Source: Variovorax gossypii
Lineage (GTDB): Bacteria > Pseudomonadota > Gammaproteobacteria > Burkholderiales > Burkholderiaceae_C
Reading direction: 5' to 3'
NCBI RefSeq assembly: GCF_003965815.1
Contig: NZ_RXOE01000001.1
Coordinates: 1,302,001 to 1,366,000, forward strand
Length of the DNA stretch: 64,000 bases
Under the pieces are notes generated by a model. The model was given only the letters and a program-made list of their open reading frames with translations, had not been told where the DNA came from and ran no database searches. Made by a program: the position numbers and the translations under genes. Positions 1 to 8,181 of this stretch are shown piece by piece. The first letter of the stretch is position 1; each line of letters opens with the position of its first letter.

Positions 1-170
1 TCGCCGAGCTTCTGGCCCACGAGGCGGCCGACGATGTCGTTGGTGCCGCCCGCAGCCTGGGGCACGACGAGCGTGACGGGGCGCGAGGGATAGCCTTGCG
101 CGAGCGCGGGGCCCGCCGGAAGCACGAACGCGGCCGCCAGCGACAGCAGCGCCAATGCGCGGAATTTCAT
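1..170 (-). CDS. Bug/TctC-type tripartite tricarboxylate transporter receptor, N-terminal part
   Basis: The gene runs off the left edge; only the first 56 or so residues are visible. They read as a signal peptide (MKFRALALLSLAAAF, Ala-rich, ending near PALAQG) followed by YPSRPVTLVVPQAAGGTNDIVGRLV, the start of the mature domain of Bug periplasmic receptors (TctC family). Such proteins bind organic acids in the periplasm for TctAB-type carriers or act as sensors. It is divergent from the LysR gene at 292, which probably regulates it. The ligand cannot be told from this fragment. Confidence 0.85.
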   Translation of the reverse strand, partial: MKFRALALLSLAAAFVLPAGPALAQGYPSRPVTLVVPQAAGGTNDIVGRLVGQKLG

Positions 171-229
171 GTGTCTTGTCTCCATGGCCCGCATGGTCTG
201 CCGCCCTACCCTCGCGCGCAATCTGCCAT

Positions 230-263
230 TTCGGAACCCAGCCTTCCGCATTTCCGAAGGCTG
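230..263. promoter_or_regulatory. Candidate LysR operator between divergent genes
   Basis: Two overlapping inverted repeats lie in the 121-base gap between the Bug receptor (start 170) and the LysR gene (start 292). TTCGGAA (230-236) is mirrored by TTCCGAA (252-258). CAGCCTTC (239-246) is mirrored by GAAGGCTG (256-263). Position and dyad symmetry fit a binding site for the adjacent LysR protein; the assignment is inference. Confidence 0.4.
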
Positions 264-291
264 CGGGCATCCCGCGGCCTACCATCGCCCG

Positions 292-1206
292 ATGCTCTTC
301 GACCTCACCGACCTGCGCCTCTTCGTCGCCACAGCCGAGCTCGGCAACCTCACGCGGGCGGCCGAGCGCCAGCACATGTCGCTGGCTGCCGCCAGCGCGC
401 GCATCAAGGCGCTGGAAACGCAGGCCGGCCTGCAACTCCTTCAGCGCGAGGCCCGGGGCGTGCGGCTGCTGCCGCCGGGCGAAGCCTTCCTGCATCACGC
501 GCGCCTCGTGCTCCACCAGACGGAGCAGTTGCGCGCCGACCTGCTCGAGTACGGTGGCGGCCTGCGTGGACACCTGCGCGTGTTCGCCAACACCACGGCG
601 GTGACCGACTTCCTGCCCGAGATCCTGCCGGGCTTCCTGGCGCGCAACCCGCGCATCAACGTCGACCTTCAGGAAAAACCGAATGCTCAGATCCCGCGCG
701 GCGTGCTCGACGGCCGCGCCGACATCGGCATCGTCGCCGGCCGCGTCGACACGCTGGGGCTGGAAGCCATTCACTTCAGCACCGACCGGCTGGTGCTCGC
801 AACCTCGCGCAAACATCGCTTCGCCAAGCGCAAGAAGATCTCTTTCGCCGAGACGCTGGACGAGGACGCCATCGGCATGCAGCAAGGCAGCACGCTGCAG
901 ACCTTCCTTGCGCAGATCACCGACAACCTCGGCAAGCGGCAGAAGCTGCGCATCCAGCTCGGCAGCTTCGACGCCATGTGCCGGATGATCGGCAACGGCG
1001 TGGGCATCGGCGTGGTGCCGGAGTCGGCGGCGCGGCGCAACCAGGAAAGCATGCAGCTCGCGCTCATCGACCTCGCCGACGCCTGGTGCGTGCGGGAGCG
1101 ATACCTGCTGGTGCGCGACCGCGCGGCGCTGCCGATCTACGCGCAGGCGCTGGTCGACACGCTGTGCCGGCACTATGCCGAGCAGCAGGCTTCGTCAGAA
1201 AGCTGA
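292..1206 (+). CDS. LysR-family transcriptional regulator
   Basis: A 304-residue LysR protein. The N-terminal winged HTH starts MLFDLTDLRLFVATAELGNLTRAAERQHMS, and the substrate-binding domain follows from about residue 90. The reading frame is open upstream to 169, but ATG 292 gives the standard LysR N terminus and length, so the upstream 41 residues are not counted. It is divergent from the Bug receptor at 1-170, a common pairing in which the regulator senses the transported acid or its product. Autoregulation through the dyad at 230-263 is likely. The effector is unknown. Confidence 0.9.
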   Translation: MLFDLTDLRLFVATAELGNLTRAAERQHMSLAAASARIKALETQAGLQLLQREARGVRLLPPGEAFLHHARLVLHQTEQLRADLLEYGGGLRGHLRVFANTTAVTDFLPEILPGFLARNPRINVDLQEKPNAQIPRGVLDGRADIGIVAGRVDTLGLEAIHFSTDRLVLATSRKHRFAKRKKISFAETLDEDAIGMQQGSTLQTFLAQITDNLGKRQKLRIQLGSFDAMCRMIGNGVGIGVVPESAARRNQESMQLALIDLADAWCVRERYLLVRDRAALPIYAQALVDTLCRHYAEQQASSES

Positions 1207-1262
1207 ATGCGGCACCGTAAAAACAGCAACTTGCGCGCGAATGCTGAACAACCCGCTCCCGT

Positions 1263-1384
1263 CCCCATTTTCCGTGGACAACTTTGGGGGTAACTCATGA
1301 GGAGCCTTGTAAAACGAATGCAAGTCGTTGTTTTACAAGGGTATTCCTTAGTTTGCTCAAAATTTGGGCGGTGAACAACTTTGG
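1263..1384. repeat. Imperfect direct repeat, copy A, with internal hairpin
   Basis: About 120 bases that recur at 1509-1625 in the same orientation. Both copies share the order: CCCATTTT, a gtgsacaactttggggrtaactcatg-like block, a hairpin, then TTTG with a run of A/T, then GCGGTGAACAA. In this copy CCTTGTAAAAC (1305-1315) pairs perfectly with GTTTTACAAGG (1330-1340). The gap 1207-1661 holds no credible gene and is clearly richer in A+T than its surroundings; besides the two repeats I see nothing in it. Confidence 0.8.
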
Positions 1385-1508
1385 CCACCAAAACCGCTTC
1401 ACCGGGCCCTCAAACAGCCTCCAGGCCCAGTTTTTCACGGTTTCCCGTGAGCGAAAAACGCTATCGGATCAGCCACTTGCGACTGGAATGTGGAAAAGCC
1501 GGCTTCTT

Positions 1509-1625
1509 CCCCATTTTCAGTGCACAACTTTGGGGATAACTCATGCGGAGCCTTGTAAAAGGAACGCAAGTCGTTGTTTTATAAGGGCATTCCACACTTT
1601 GCCCAAATTTTGAGCGGTGAACAAG
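1509..1625. repeat. Imperfect direct repeat, copy B, with internal hairpin
   Basis: Second copy of the repeat at 1263-1384, same strand, about 125 bases between copies. The hairpin arms CCTTGTAAAA (1551-1560) and TTTTATAAGG (1577-1586) differ from copy A by one base in the right arm, a change that leaves a G-U pair if transcribed from this strand, so the fold is kept. The copy ends about 36 bases from the stop codon of the lipoprotein gene on the other strand, so it could also act in that gene's 3' region. Confidence 0.75.
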
Positions 1626-1661
1626 ATGCCGCTGGCAGCGGGTGCCGGTGGCAAAAATCTG

Positions 1662-2081
1662 CTAGCGCAGGGAATAGACGCCGTTCGCCCAGAACGCGCC
1701 GGCGGCCGTCTGGAGCGAGACCGTCACTTTCCTGTTCTGCGGATCGACCTGCACTTCGCCGCCCGTGACCGGTACGACGACAGAAGGGAACGGACTTTCA
1801 TCAGTGAGGACGATCTGCCCCGCTTCATAGCGCGCAGCCACGACCGGCTTTTCAGGCAGGCGAATCGACAGCGACGCGACCTCCCCGTACAGGAAGCCAC
1901 CGTGACCGGAGATCGCCCACTTTCCGGTGGGCGCCTTCAGTGAAATCAGGTGAACCGGCTCCCTGCCCGCGCGGCAGCTGCAATCGAACGTGGCATACCG
2001 CGTCGGAAAGGAAACGCAACCCGACAGCAGGAACAGGAACACGAGAGCGGCGACGAACGACCGGCGCGCACTCACGGCCAT
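1662..2081 (-). CDS. Small lipoprotein of unknown function
   Basis: A 139-residue protein that begins MAVSARRSFVAALVFLFLLSGCVSF: a lipoprotein signal with lipobox LSGC (Cys22), so it is probably anchored in an outer or inner membrane leaflet facing the periplasm. The mature part has no recognised domain; it looks beta-rich, with alternating Val/Thr stretches (PSVVVPVTGGEVQVDPQNRKVTVSL). It is the last of three same-strand genes, 3 bases after the FMN reductase and 118 bases after yghU's end region, so co-transcription with them is likely. Function unknown. Confidence 0.75.
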   Translation of the reverse strand: MAVSARRSFVAALVFLFLLSGCVSFPTRYATFDCSCRAGREPVHLISLKAPTGKWAISGHGGFLYGEVASLSIRLPEKPVVAARYEAGQIVLTDESPFPSVVVPVTGGEVQVDPQNRKVTVSLQTAAGAFWANGVYSLR

Positions 2082-2084
2082 CGA

Positions 2085-2675
2085 TCAGTACGGGGGCGCC
2101 TTGCGCGCACGCTGCGCACGCGCCGCCTCGGTCCACCAGGCGAGGTCGTCGGCGAAGCGCCCGAACGAACGCTGCAGCGATTCACCGGCAGGCCCCGTCG
2201 GCTTGCCTGCCGCATCCAGCGTCTGCGAGATCGGCCCGACGGCCAGCGTGCTCGACACGACGACCATGCCCATCTCCGACAGGATCGAATGCCACACCGT
2301 GCCCGAGCGCACGCCCGAGAAACGCCCCGCCGAATAGCTCGCGATAGCCGCGGGGCGCCAGAACCACTCCTCGAGGAAATGGTCGGTGAGGTTCTTCAGG
2401 CCGGGCTGCGGGCCCCAGTTGTATTCGCCGGTGACGAAGACGAAGGCGTCGGCCGTGCGGATCTTCTCGGCCAGGGCTTCCATCGCCGCCGGCGCGGTGC
2501 CCTTCGGATATTCCTTGTACATGCGGTCGAGCATGGGCAGGTCGACCGCCTTCGCGTCGATCAGCTCCGCGTCGTCGCCGCGTTCGCGCAAGCCGGCGAC
2601 GATGTAGTCCGCCAGGCGCACGCCCATGCGGTCGGAGCGGTAAGAACCGTAGAAGACCAGGATCCTGTCGCTCAT
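2085..2675 (-). CDS. NADPH-dependent FMN reductase-family flavoprotein
   Basis: A 196-residue flavodoxin-fold protein. It starts with ILVFYGSYRSDRMGVRLADYI, the phosphate-binding loop of the NADPH-dependent FMN reductase family (GS-R---S/G), and has EYNWGPQPGLKNLTDH around residue 104, the family's P/GEYN---P--LKN-iD motif near the flavin ring. Members pass electrons from NAD(P)H via FMN to quinones, azo dyes, chromate or similar acceptors. It sits 9 bases downstream of the YghU-like GST gene, which suggests a shared role in redox or electrophile stress. The substrate is unknown. Confidence 0.88.
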   Translation of the reverse strand: MSDRILVFYGSYRSDRMGVRLADYIVAGLRERGDDAELIDAKAVDLPMLDRMYKEYPKGTAPAAMEALAEKIRTADAFVFVTGEYNWGPQPGLKNLTDHFLEEWFWRPAAIASYSAGRFSGVRSGTVWHSILSEMGMVVVSSTLAVGPISQTLDAAGKPTGPAGESLQRSFGRFADDLAWWTEAARAQRARKAPPY

Positions 2676-2684
2676 GGCTGCACC

Positions 2685-3566
2685 CTATTTCTGTTCCGCT
2701 TCGAGCTTGTCCTGCGTGCGGGTGTCGAAGTCACCGGCGTCGTGGCGCTCGTGCAGCTGGCTCGAAGGCTGCCCCCAGGTGCGGTTGACCATGCGGCCGC
2801 GCTGCACTGCCGGCCGCTTCGCGATCTCGTCGGCCCAGCGCACCACGTTCCTGTATTCGCCTACCTGGAGGAACTCGCCCGCCTCGTAGAGCTGCCCCTT
2901 GGCGAGCGCGCCGTACCAGGGCCAGACTGCGATGTCGGCGATGGTGTATTCATCGCCCGCCAGATAGCGGCTTTCGGCCAGACGGCGGTCGAGCACGTCG
3001 AGCTGGCGCTTGGTTTCCATTGCGAAGCGGTCGATGGCGTATTCGATCTTCGTGGGCGCGTAGGCATAGAAGTGCCCGAAGCCGCCGCCCAGGTAAGGCG
3101 CGCTGCCCATCTGCCAGAACAGCCACGACAGGCACTCGGCGCGCGCCGCCCGCTCGGTCGGCAGGAATGCGTTGCCGAACTTCTCGGCCAGGTACTGCAG
3201 GATCGCGGCCGACTCGAACACGCGGATCGGCGCGTCGCCGCTGCGGTCCATCAGCGCGGGGATCTTGGAGTTCGGGTTCACCGCCACGAAGCCGCTGCCG
3301 AACTGGTCGCCTTCGTTGATGCGGATCAGCCAGGCGTCGTACTCGGCGTCCGCGTGGCCCAGCGCCAGCAGTTCCTCGAGCATCACCGTCACCTTCACGC
3401 CGTTGGGCGTTGCCAGCGAATAGAGTTGCAGCGGATGCCTGCCTACCGGCAGATCCTTCTCATGCGTGGCGCCCGCGATTGGACGGTTGATGTTCGCGAA
3501 GCGCCCGCCGCTTTGCTTGTTCCATGACCAGACGGTGGGCGGCGTGTAGGCTGTCGTGCCATTCAT
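2685..3566 (-). CDS. yghU: YghU-type glutathione S-transferase / disulfide-bond oxidoreductase
   Basis: A 293-residue protein that matches the Escherichia coli YghU family (nu-class GST, about 288 residues): N-terminal extension TTAYTPPTVWSWNKQSGGRFANINRP, thioredoxin-like domain with QLYSLATPNGVKVTVMLEEL, NPNSKIPALMD, FESAAILQYLAEKFG, then the helical domain with YLAGDEYTIADIAVWPW. The family binds two glutathiones and reduces disulfides. ATG 3566 gives the family N terminus; the frame stays open 36 bases further up. It is divergent from the GST at 3595 with only 28 bases between the starts, so their promoters must overlap. Confidence 0.9.
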   Translation of the reverse strand: MNGTTAYTPPTVWSWNKQSGGRFANINRPIAGATHEKDLPVGRHPLQLYSLATPNGVKVTVMLEELLALGHADAEYDAWLIRINEGDQFGSGFVAVNPNSKIPALMDRSGDAPIRVFESAAILQYLAEKFGNAFLPTERAARAECLSWLFWQMGSAPYLGGGFGHFYAYAPTKIEYAIDRFAMETKRQLDVLDRRLAESRYLAGDEYTIADIAVWPWYGALAKGQLYEAGEFLQVGEYRNVVRWADEIAKRPAVQRGRMVNRTWGQPSSQLHERHDAGDFDTRTQDKLEAEQK

Positions 3567-3594
3567 GCGATGAGTTCCAGGAGTTGAACGGACG

Positions 3595-4239
3595 ATGATC
3601 ATTCTCTACGACTGCGCCACCGCACCCAGCCCGCGGCGCGCGCGCATCCTGCTTGCCGAGAAGGGCATTTCGCACGCGACCGTGCAGGTCGACCTCGCTC
3701 GTGGTGAGCAGATGGGCGACGCCTACCGGGCGATCAATCCGCAATGCACCGTGCCGGCACTGCGCACGGACGAAGAAGACGGCCTGCTGCTGACCGACAA
3801 CGCCGCCATCGCGGCCTGGGTGGAGGCCCGATACCCGCAGCCGCCGCTGATGGGCGTCACGCCGCGCGAAAAGGCGGAGATCGCCAGCTGGAACTGGCGC
3901 ATCGAATTCGAAGGCCTGCTGGCCATTGCCGAGACGCTGCGCAACAGCTCCCCCGCCATGGCCGACCGCGCGCTGCCCGGACCGGTGAACTACGCCCAGA
4001 TCCCCGAGCTCGCACAGCGCGGACTCGCGCGGATCCAGCATTTCTTCGAGACGCTGAACGAACGACTGGCCGGCCGCGATTTCATCGCCACCGACCGGCT
4101 CAGCATTGCGGACATCACCGCCGTGGTGGCGGTGGATTTCGCCCGCGTGGTGCGGGTCAAGCCCGGGGAGCAGCACCCCGAGCTGCTGCGCTGGCGCGCG
4201 GCGATGGCGCAGCGGCCGTCGATGGCGATGGCGCGCTGA
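3595..4239 (+). CDS. Glutathione S-transferase family protein
   Basis: A 214-residue cytosolic GST: thioredoxin-like N domain (MIILYDCATAPSPRRARILLAEKGI, then NPQCTVPALRTDEE and LTDNAAIAAWVEARYP), and an all-helical C domain with FIATDRLSIADITAVVAVDF, the N-capping/hydrophobic-staple motif of the fold. The first Ser/Cys position (APSPR) suggests a Ser- or Cys-type rather than Tyr-type enzyme. Its start is 28 bases from the divergent yghU start. Its last 83 bases overlap the 3' end of the opposite-strand gene at 4157-4699. The substrate is unknown. Confidence 0.88.
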   Translation: MIILYDCATAPSPRRARILLAEKGISHATVQVDLARGEQMGDAYRAINPQCTVPALRTDEEDGLLLTDNAAIAAWVEARYPQPPLMGVTPREKAEIASWNWRIEFEGLLAIAETLRNSSPAMADRALPGPVNYAQIPELAQRGLARIQHFFETLNERLAGRDFIATDRLSIADITAVVAVDFARVVRVKPGEQHPELLRWRAAMAQRPSMAMAR

Positions 4240-4699
4240 AGTCGAAGGGCCAAGGGTCCATTCGGATAGGGTGCAGTATCTTGACCGGGCCGAGCTGCTG
4301 CCGCTCCTCGAGCGATAGACCGTCCGAATAGTCGGCAAACAGCGTGCCGCAATCGTCGGCCAGGAACGGGACGCCGCGCTGCCAGATGATGCTCCAGTAC
4401 GGACTCTTGGTCGGGCCGTGATGGCTTCCATCGCAGATGGTCGAACAGTCGAGCATCACGCAAAGCTCTCCTGCCAGCCGAAGCCCCAACTCGTACTGGT
4501 GCGACTCCTGACCGCCGACGACCCATCCGTTGATGACGAACGGGAACTCGCTGGGGTTCGGGTCGATGCTGAGCGCAATCTCGGCATCAAACGTGGGATC
4601 GGCAAGATCGCCCCACCACACCCGCGCGCCAGAAGCATGACGTGCAAGCGCCTGCTCGATGATCTCGCGCGTTGGCTCTCTGGAAAGGCCGACCCACAT
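4157..4699 (-). CDS. Hypothetical protein
   Basis: A 180-residue frame counted from ATG 4699 (MWVGLSREPTREIIEQALARH). The first 150 residues look like a real globular protein (for example ARVWWGDLADPTFDAEIALSI, SEFPFVINGWVVGGQESHQYELGL, DCGTLFADYSDGLSLEERQQ). The last 27 residues are a low-complexity Ala/Pro/Arg tail antisense to the GST gene. That suggests the original stop was lost, or that the gene was truncated and reads on into its neighbour. No ribosome site stands out before 4699, so the start is unsure. It lies 68 bases after phaA. I recognise no family. Confidence 0.5.
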   Translation of the reverse strand: MWVGLSREPTREIIEQALARHASGARVWWGDLADPTFDAEIALSIDPNPSEFPFVINGWVVGGQESHQYELGLRLAGELCVMLDCSTICDGSHHGPTKSPYWSIIWQRGVPFLADDCGTLFADYSDGLSLEERQQLGPVKILHPIRMDPWPFDFSAPSPSTAAAPSPRASAAARGAAPRA

Positions 4700-4767
4700 G
4701 ACTGGTGGCGGTGAAAGATCGAATGGGACGTACCCGCCTTTCGGCCGACACGTCCCTTGTACGCTGG

Positions 4768-5946
4768 TTAGCGTTCGATCGTCAGCGCCACGCCCATGCC
4801 CCCGCCGATGCACAGCGAGGCGATGCCCTTCTTGGCGTTCTGGCGCTGCATTTCGTGCAGCAGCGTCACCAGGATGCGGCAGCCCGACGCGCCGATGGGG
4901 TGGCCGATGGCGATGGCGCCGCCGTTGACGTTCACCTTGTTGATGTCCCAGCCCATTTCCTTGTTCACGGCGCAGGCCTGCGCGGCGAAGGCTTCGTTGA
5001 TCTCGAGCAGGTCGAGGTCGGCGGCCTTCCAGCCGGCGCGCTGCAGCGCCTTGGTCGAAGCGGGCACGGGGCCCATGCCCATGATGGCGGGGTCGAGGCC
5101 GGCGGTGGCGTAGCTGGCGATGCGGCCCAGCGGCTTCAAGCCGAGGGCTGCGGCCTTCTTGGCCGTCATCACCATCACGGCGGCGGCGCCGTCGTTCAGG
5201 CCCGAGGCATTGCCCGCGGTCACGCCGCCGGCCTTGTCGAAGGCGGGGCGCAGGCCGGCCAGGCCTTCGGCGCTGGTCTTGCGGTTGATGAATTCGTCGG
5301 TGTTGAAGACGACGGGGTCGCCCTTCTTCTGCGGAATGCTCACGCCGACGATCTCGTCCTTGAACTTGCCGGCGTCCTGCGCGGCGGCGGCCTTGGTCTG
5401 GCTGCCCAGCGCCAGTTCGTCCTGCGCGGAGCGGTCGATGCCGTACTTCTTGGCCACGTTCTCGGCGGTGATGCCCATGTGGTACTGGTTGTAGACGTCC
5501 CACAGGCCGTCGACGATCATGGTGTCGACCAGCTTCCAGTCGCCCATGCGCTGGCCGTTGCGCGAGTTGGGCAGCACGTGCGGTGCGGCGCTCATGTTTT
5601 CCTGGCCGCCGGCGATCACGATCTCGCTGTCGCCCGTGGCCACGGCCTGCGCCGCCAGCATCACGGCCTTCAGGCCCGAGCCGCACACGGCGTTGATGGT
5701 GAGCGCCGGGGTTTCCTTGGTGCCGCCGCTCTTCAGCCATGCCTGGCGCGCGGGGTTCTGGCCCGCGCCCGCTGCCAGCACCTGGCCCATGATGGCCTCG
5801 CCGACCTGCTCGGCCGTGAGGTTGGCGCGTGCAATCACTTCCTTGATCACGATCGCACCCAACTCCGTGGCCGGAATGCCGGCGAGCGAGCCGCCGAACT
5901 TGCCGACTGCCGTGCGGGCTGCCGAAACGATGACGATGTCTTCCAT
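4768..5946 (-). CDS. phaA: Acetyl-CoA acetyltransferase (beta-ketothiolase)
   Basis: A 392-residue biosynthetic thiolase that condenses two acetyl-CoA to acetoacetyl-CoA, the first step of polyhydroxybutyrate synthesis. The catalytic set is complete: Cys88 in NAVCGSG, His349 in GGAIAIGHPIGASG, Cys379 in CIGGGMG, with NEAFAAQ before them. The frame stays open upstream to 6069, but ATG 5946 follows a GGAGAACC ribosome site and gives the family N terminus MEDIVIVSAARTAVGKFGG. It lies 61 bases after phaC on the same strand. The phaB reductase usually found next is absent here. Confidence 0.95.
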   Translation of the reverse strand: MEDIVIVSAARTAVGKFGGSLAGIPATELGAIVIKEVIARANLTAEQVGEAIMGQVLAAGAGQNPARQAWLKSGGTKETPALTINAVCGSGLKAVMLAAQAVATGDSEIVIAGGQENMSAAPHVLPNSRNGQRMGDWKLVDTMIVDGLWDVYNQYHMGITAENVAKKYGIDRSAQDELALGSQTKAAAAQDAGKFKDEIVGVSIPQKKGDPVVFNTDEFINRKTSAEGLAGLRPAFDKAGGVTAGNASGLNDGAAAVMVMTAKKAAALGLKPLGRIASYATAGLDPAIMGMGPVPASTKALQRAGWKAADLDLLEINEAFAAQACAVNKEMGWDINKVNVNGGAIAIGHPIGASGCRILVTLLHEMQRQNAKKGIASLCIGGGMGVALTIER

Positions 5947-6007
5947 GAGGTTCTCCGTTGAAGTGATTTGAAACTCTGTTGCTACGGCCTTGCCGAGCCG
6001 AACTCCG

Positions 6008-7759
6008 TCAGGCCTTGGCCTTGACGTAGCGTCCCGGTGCCGGCTCGATGGCCTTGTAGGCCTTGCCATTGCCGTACGCCCTGGGAGCGGGAATCTGTTT
6101 GCCCGCGTGCCCCTTGAGCCATTGTGCCCAGTCGGTCCACCAGCTGCCGGGATGCTCCTGCGCGCCGGTCAGCCATTCGGCCTGGGTCTTGGGGAACTTG
6201 CCGTCCTCGCGGATCCAGTGGCTGCGCTTCTTCTTGGCGGGCGGGTTGATCACGCCCGCGATGTGGCCCGAGGCGCCCATCACGAAGCGCTTCTTGCCGG
6301 GCAGCAGCTGCGTGGAGGCGTACGCGCCGCCGATGGGCACGATGTGGTCTTCGCGCGAGCCGTAGATGTAGGCCGGGATGTCGATGCTGCCGAGGTCGAT
6401 CTTCTCGCCGCAGACGGTGAGCGCGTTCGGCTTGGCCAGCTTGTTCTCGTGGTACGTGTTGCGCAGGTACCAGGCGTAGAACGGGCCCGGCAGGTTGGTG
6501 GCGTCGCTGTTCCAGTACAGCAGGTCGAAGGGCGGCGGGGTCTCGCCCTTCAGGTAGTTGCCGACCACGTAGTTCCACACCAGGTCGTTGGGCCGCAGGA
6601 AGCTGAAGGTCGAGGCCAGGTCGCCACCGGGCAGCAGGCCGCCCTTGCCCAGCTGCATCTCGCGGTACTGCACCATCTGCTCGTCCACGAAGATGTCGAG
6701 GATGCCGGTGTCGCTGAAGTCGAGGAAGGTGGTCAGCAGCGTGACCGAGGCGGCCGGCTTCTCGCCGCGCGCCGCGAGCACGGCCAGCGCGGTACTCAGG
6801 ATGGTGCCGCCCACGCAGAAGCCCAGCGCGTTGATCTGCCTGCTGCCCGTGATCTCCTGCACCGTGTGGATCGCCTTGATGGCGGCGTTCTCGATGTAGT
6901 CGTCCCAGGTGGCCTTGCTCATCGACTCGTCGGGGTTGCGCCAGCTCACCACGAACACGCGGTGGCCTTGCTCGTTCGCATAGCGGATCAGCGAGTTCTC
7001 GGGCTGCAGGTCGAGGATGTAGAACTTGTTGATGCAGGGCGGCACCAGCAGGAAGGGCCGCTCATGCACCTTGGCGGTGAGCGGCTTGTATTCGAGCAGC
7101 TGGAAGAACTCGTTCTCGAACACCACGGCGCCCTCGGTGGTGGCCACGTTGCGCCCCACTTCGAAGGCACTCTCGTCGGTCATGCTGAGGTGGCCCTGCC
7201 TGACGTCGTGCAGCAGGTTCTGGATGCCCTTGGCGATGCTCTCGCCCTGCGTGTCGATGGCCTTCTTCTGCGCCTCGGCATTGAAGGCCAGCGAGTTGCT
7301 GGGCGCCGAGGCGGCCATCCATTGCTCGACGGCGAAGCGCAGTCGGGCCTTGGTCTTCTCGTCTGCCTCGATGGCCTCGGCCATGCTCAGCATGGTGCGG
7401 CCGTTGAGCAGGTACACGGCTGCCGAGAAGGCCGAAAGCGGATTGCGGCCCCAGGCATCGGCGGCGAAGCGCTTGTCGCCCTCGGGCTTCGCATCGAAGC
7501 CCTGGCGCCATAGCTCTGTGGCCTCGGCAAGGTACTGCTGCTGGATGGACTGGAGTTTTTCGGGATCGATGGAAAAACGGGGCAGATCGGGCATCTTCAT
7601 GCCCTGGGGCAGTTCCCATAGCGGCGTGCCGCCGACATTGAAGGCCGAAGCCCCCTGTGCGGCGGACTGCTGGAACGATTCCAGCGCCTTGCTCCACCCT
7701 TCCGAAAGTGCCTGCTGGAAGGGCGCGAACGCATCGGCCCCCGTGGCTTGTTGCTTCAT
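6008..7759 (-). CDS. phaC: Class I poly(3-hydroxyalkanoate) synthase
   Basis: A 583-residue PHA synthase, the usual class I length, which polymerises 3-hydroxyacyl-CoA at the granule surface. The catalytic triad is visible: Cys315 in the lipase-like box GFCVGG, Asp471 in SREDHIVP and His499 in GASGHIAGV. Two ATGs stand side by side (7762 and 7759); 7759 has the better distance (5 bases) from the AGGAG site. The gene is first in a phaC-phaA unit. The 53 bases before it separate it from a divergent small membrane-protein gene, and their promoters share that space. Confidence 0.96.
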   Translation of the reverse strand: MKQQATGADAFAPFQQALSEGWSKALESFQQSAAQGASAFNVGGTPLWELPQGMKMPDLPRFSIDPEKLQSIQQQYLAEATELWRQGFDAKPEGDKRFAADAWGRNPLSAFSAAVYLLNGRTMLSMAEAIEADEKTKARLRFAVEQWMAASAPSNSLAFNAEAQKKAIDTQGESIAKGIQNLLHDVRQGHLSMTDESAFEVGRNVATTEGAVVFENEFFQLLEYKPLTAKVHERPFLLVPPCINKFYILDLQPENSLIRYANEQGHRVFVVSWRNPDESMSKATWDDYIENAAIKAIHTVQEITGSRQINALGFCVGGTILSTALAVLAARGEKPAASVTLLTTFLDFSDTGILDIFVDEQMVQYREMQLGKGGLLPGGDLASTFSFLRPNDLVWNYVVGNYLKGETPPPFDLLYWNSDATNLPGPFYAWYLRNTYHENKLAKPNALTVCGEKIDLGSIDIPAYIYGSREDHIVPIGGAYASTQLLPGKKRFVMGASGHIAGVINPPAKKKRSHWIREDGKFPKTQAEWLTGAQEHPGSWWTDWAQWLKGHAGKQIPAPRAYGNGKAYKAIEPAPGRYVKAKA

Positions 7760-7812
7760 CATGTCTCCTGGTCCTCGCCTGAAACGGTACGGATGGCTTG
7801 CGTGTTTTGAGT

Positions 7813-8181
7813 ATGCTGCATTCAAAGGGCCCTCACAACGCCGCCCTCCTCACTTACCAACTGAAACTTTCCGTGTTTATCCATCTGATCGTCATCGGCT
7901 GGTTGTATGTCGCCTTGATGATGGCCGTGGCCGAGGCCACCAACACCACAGGCACCGTGCTGGGCGCCATCTTCACATTTCTTTTGTACGGTTTGGCGCC
8001 GGTGGCACTGGTGGTTTACCTGATGGGCACTCCCGCACGGCGCCGAGCGATCAAGCAGCGCGAACTCGAGGCTCAGGAAGCCGCGAGGCGCGCGGCGGCC
8101 GAGGCTGCGGGCTCAAACCTTCCAGACCAGGGCGGCGAAGCGCCCGCTGACGCCGTCGCGCCGGTGCGAAAAGAACCTTGA
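7813..8181 (+). CDS. Small two-helix membrane protein
   Basis: A 122-residue protein with two clear membrane segments, about residues 23-42 (VFIHLIVIGWLYVALMMAVAEA) and 48-71 (VLGAIFTFLLYGLAPVALVVYLMG), followed by a charged, Ala/Glu-rich cytoplasmic tail (RRRAIKQRELEAQEAARRAAAEA). It is divergent from phaC. Its last 69 bases overlap the end of pgeF on the other strand; since the pgeF end is conserved, this gene's tail probably grew by stop loss. Similar short proteins of unknown role are common in this bacterial group. Confidence 0.7.
   Translation: MLHSKGPHNAALLTYQLKLSVFIHLIVIGWLYVALMMAVAEATNTTGTVLGAIFTFLLYGLAPVALVVYLMGTPARRRAIKQRELEAQEAARRAAAEAAGSNLPDQGGEAPADAVAPVRKEP

Noticed and set aside
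1284..1613. A 109-residue plus-strand frame across both direct repeats
   Set aside because: It consists of the two repeats read through (the same words appear twice in the peptide) and has no coding character.
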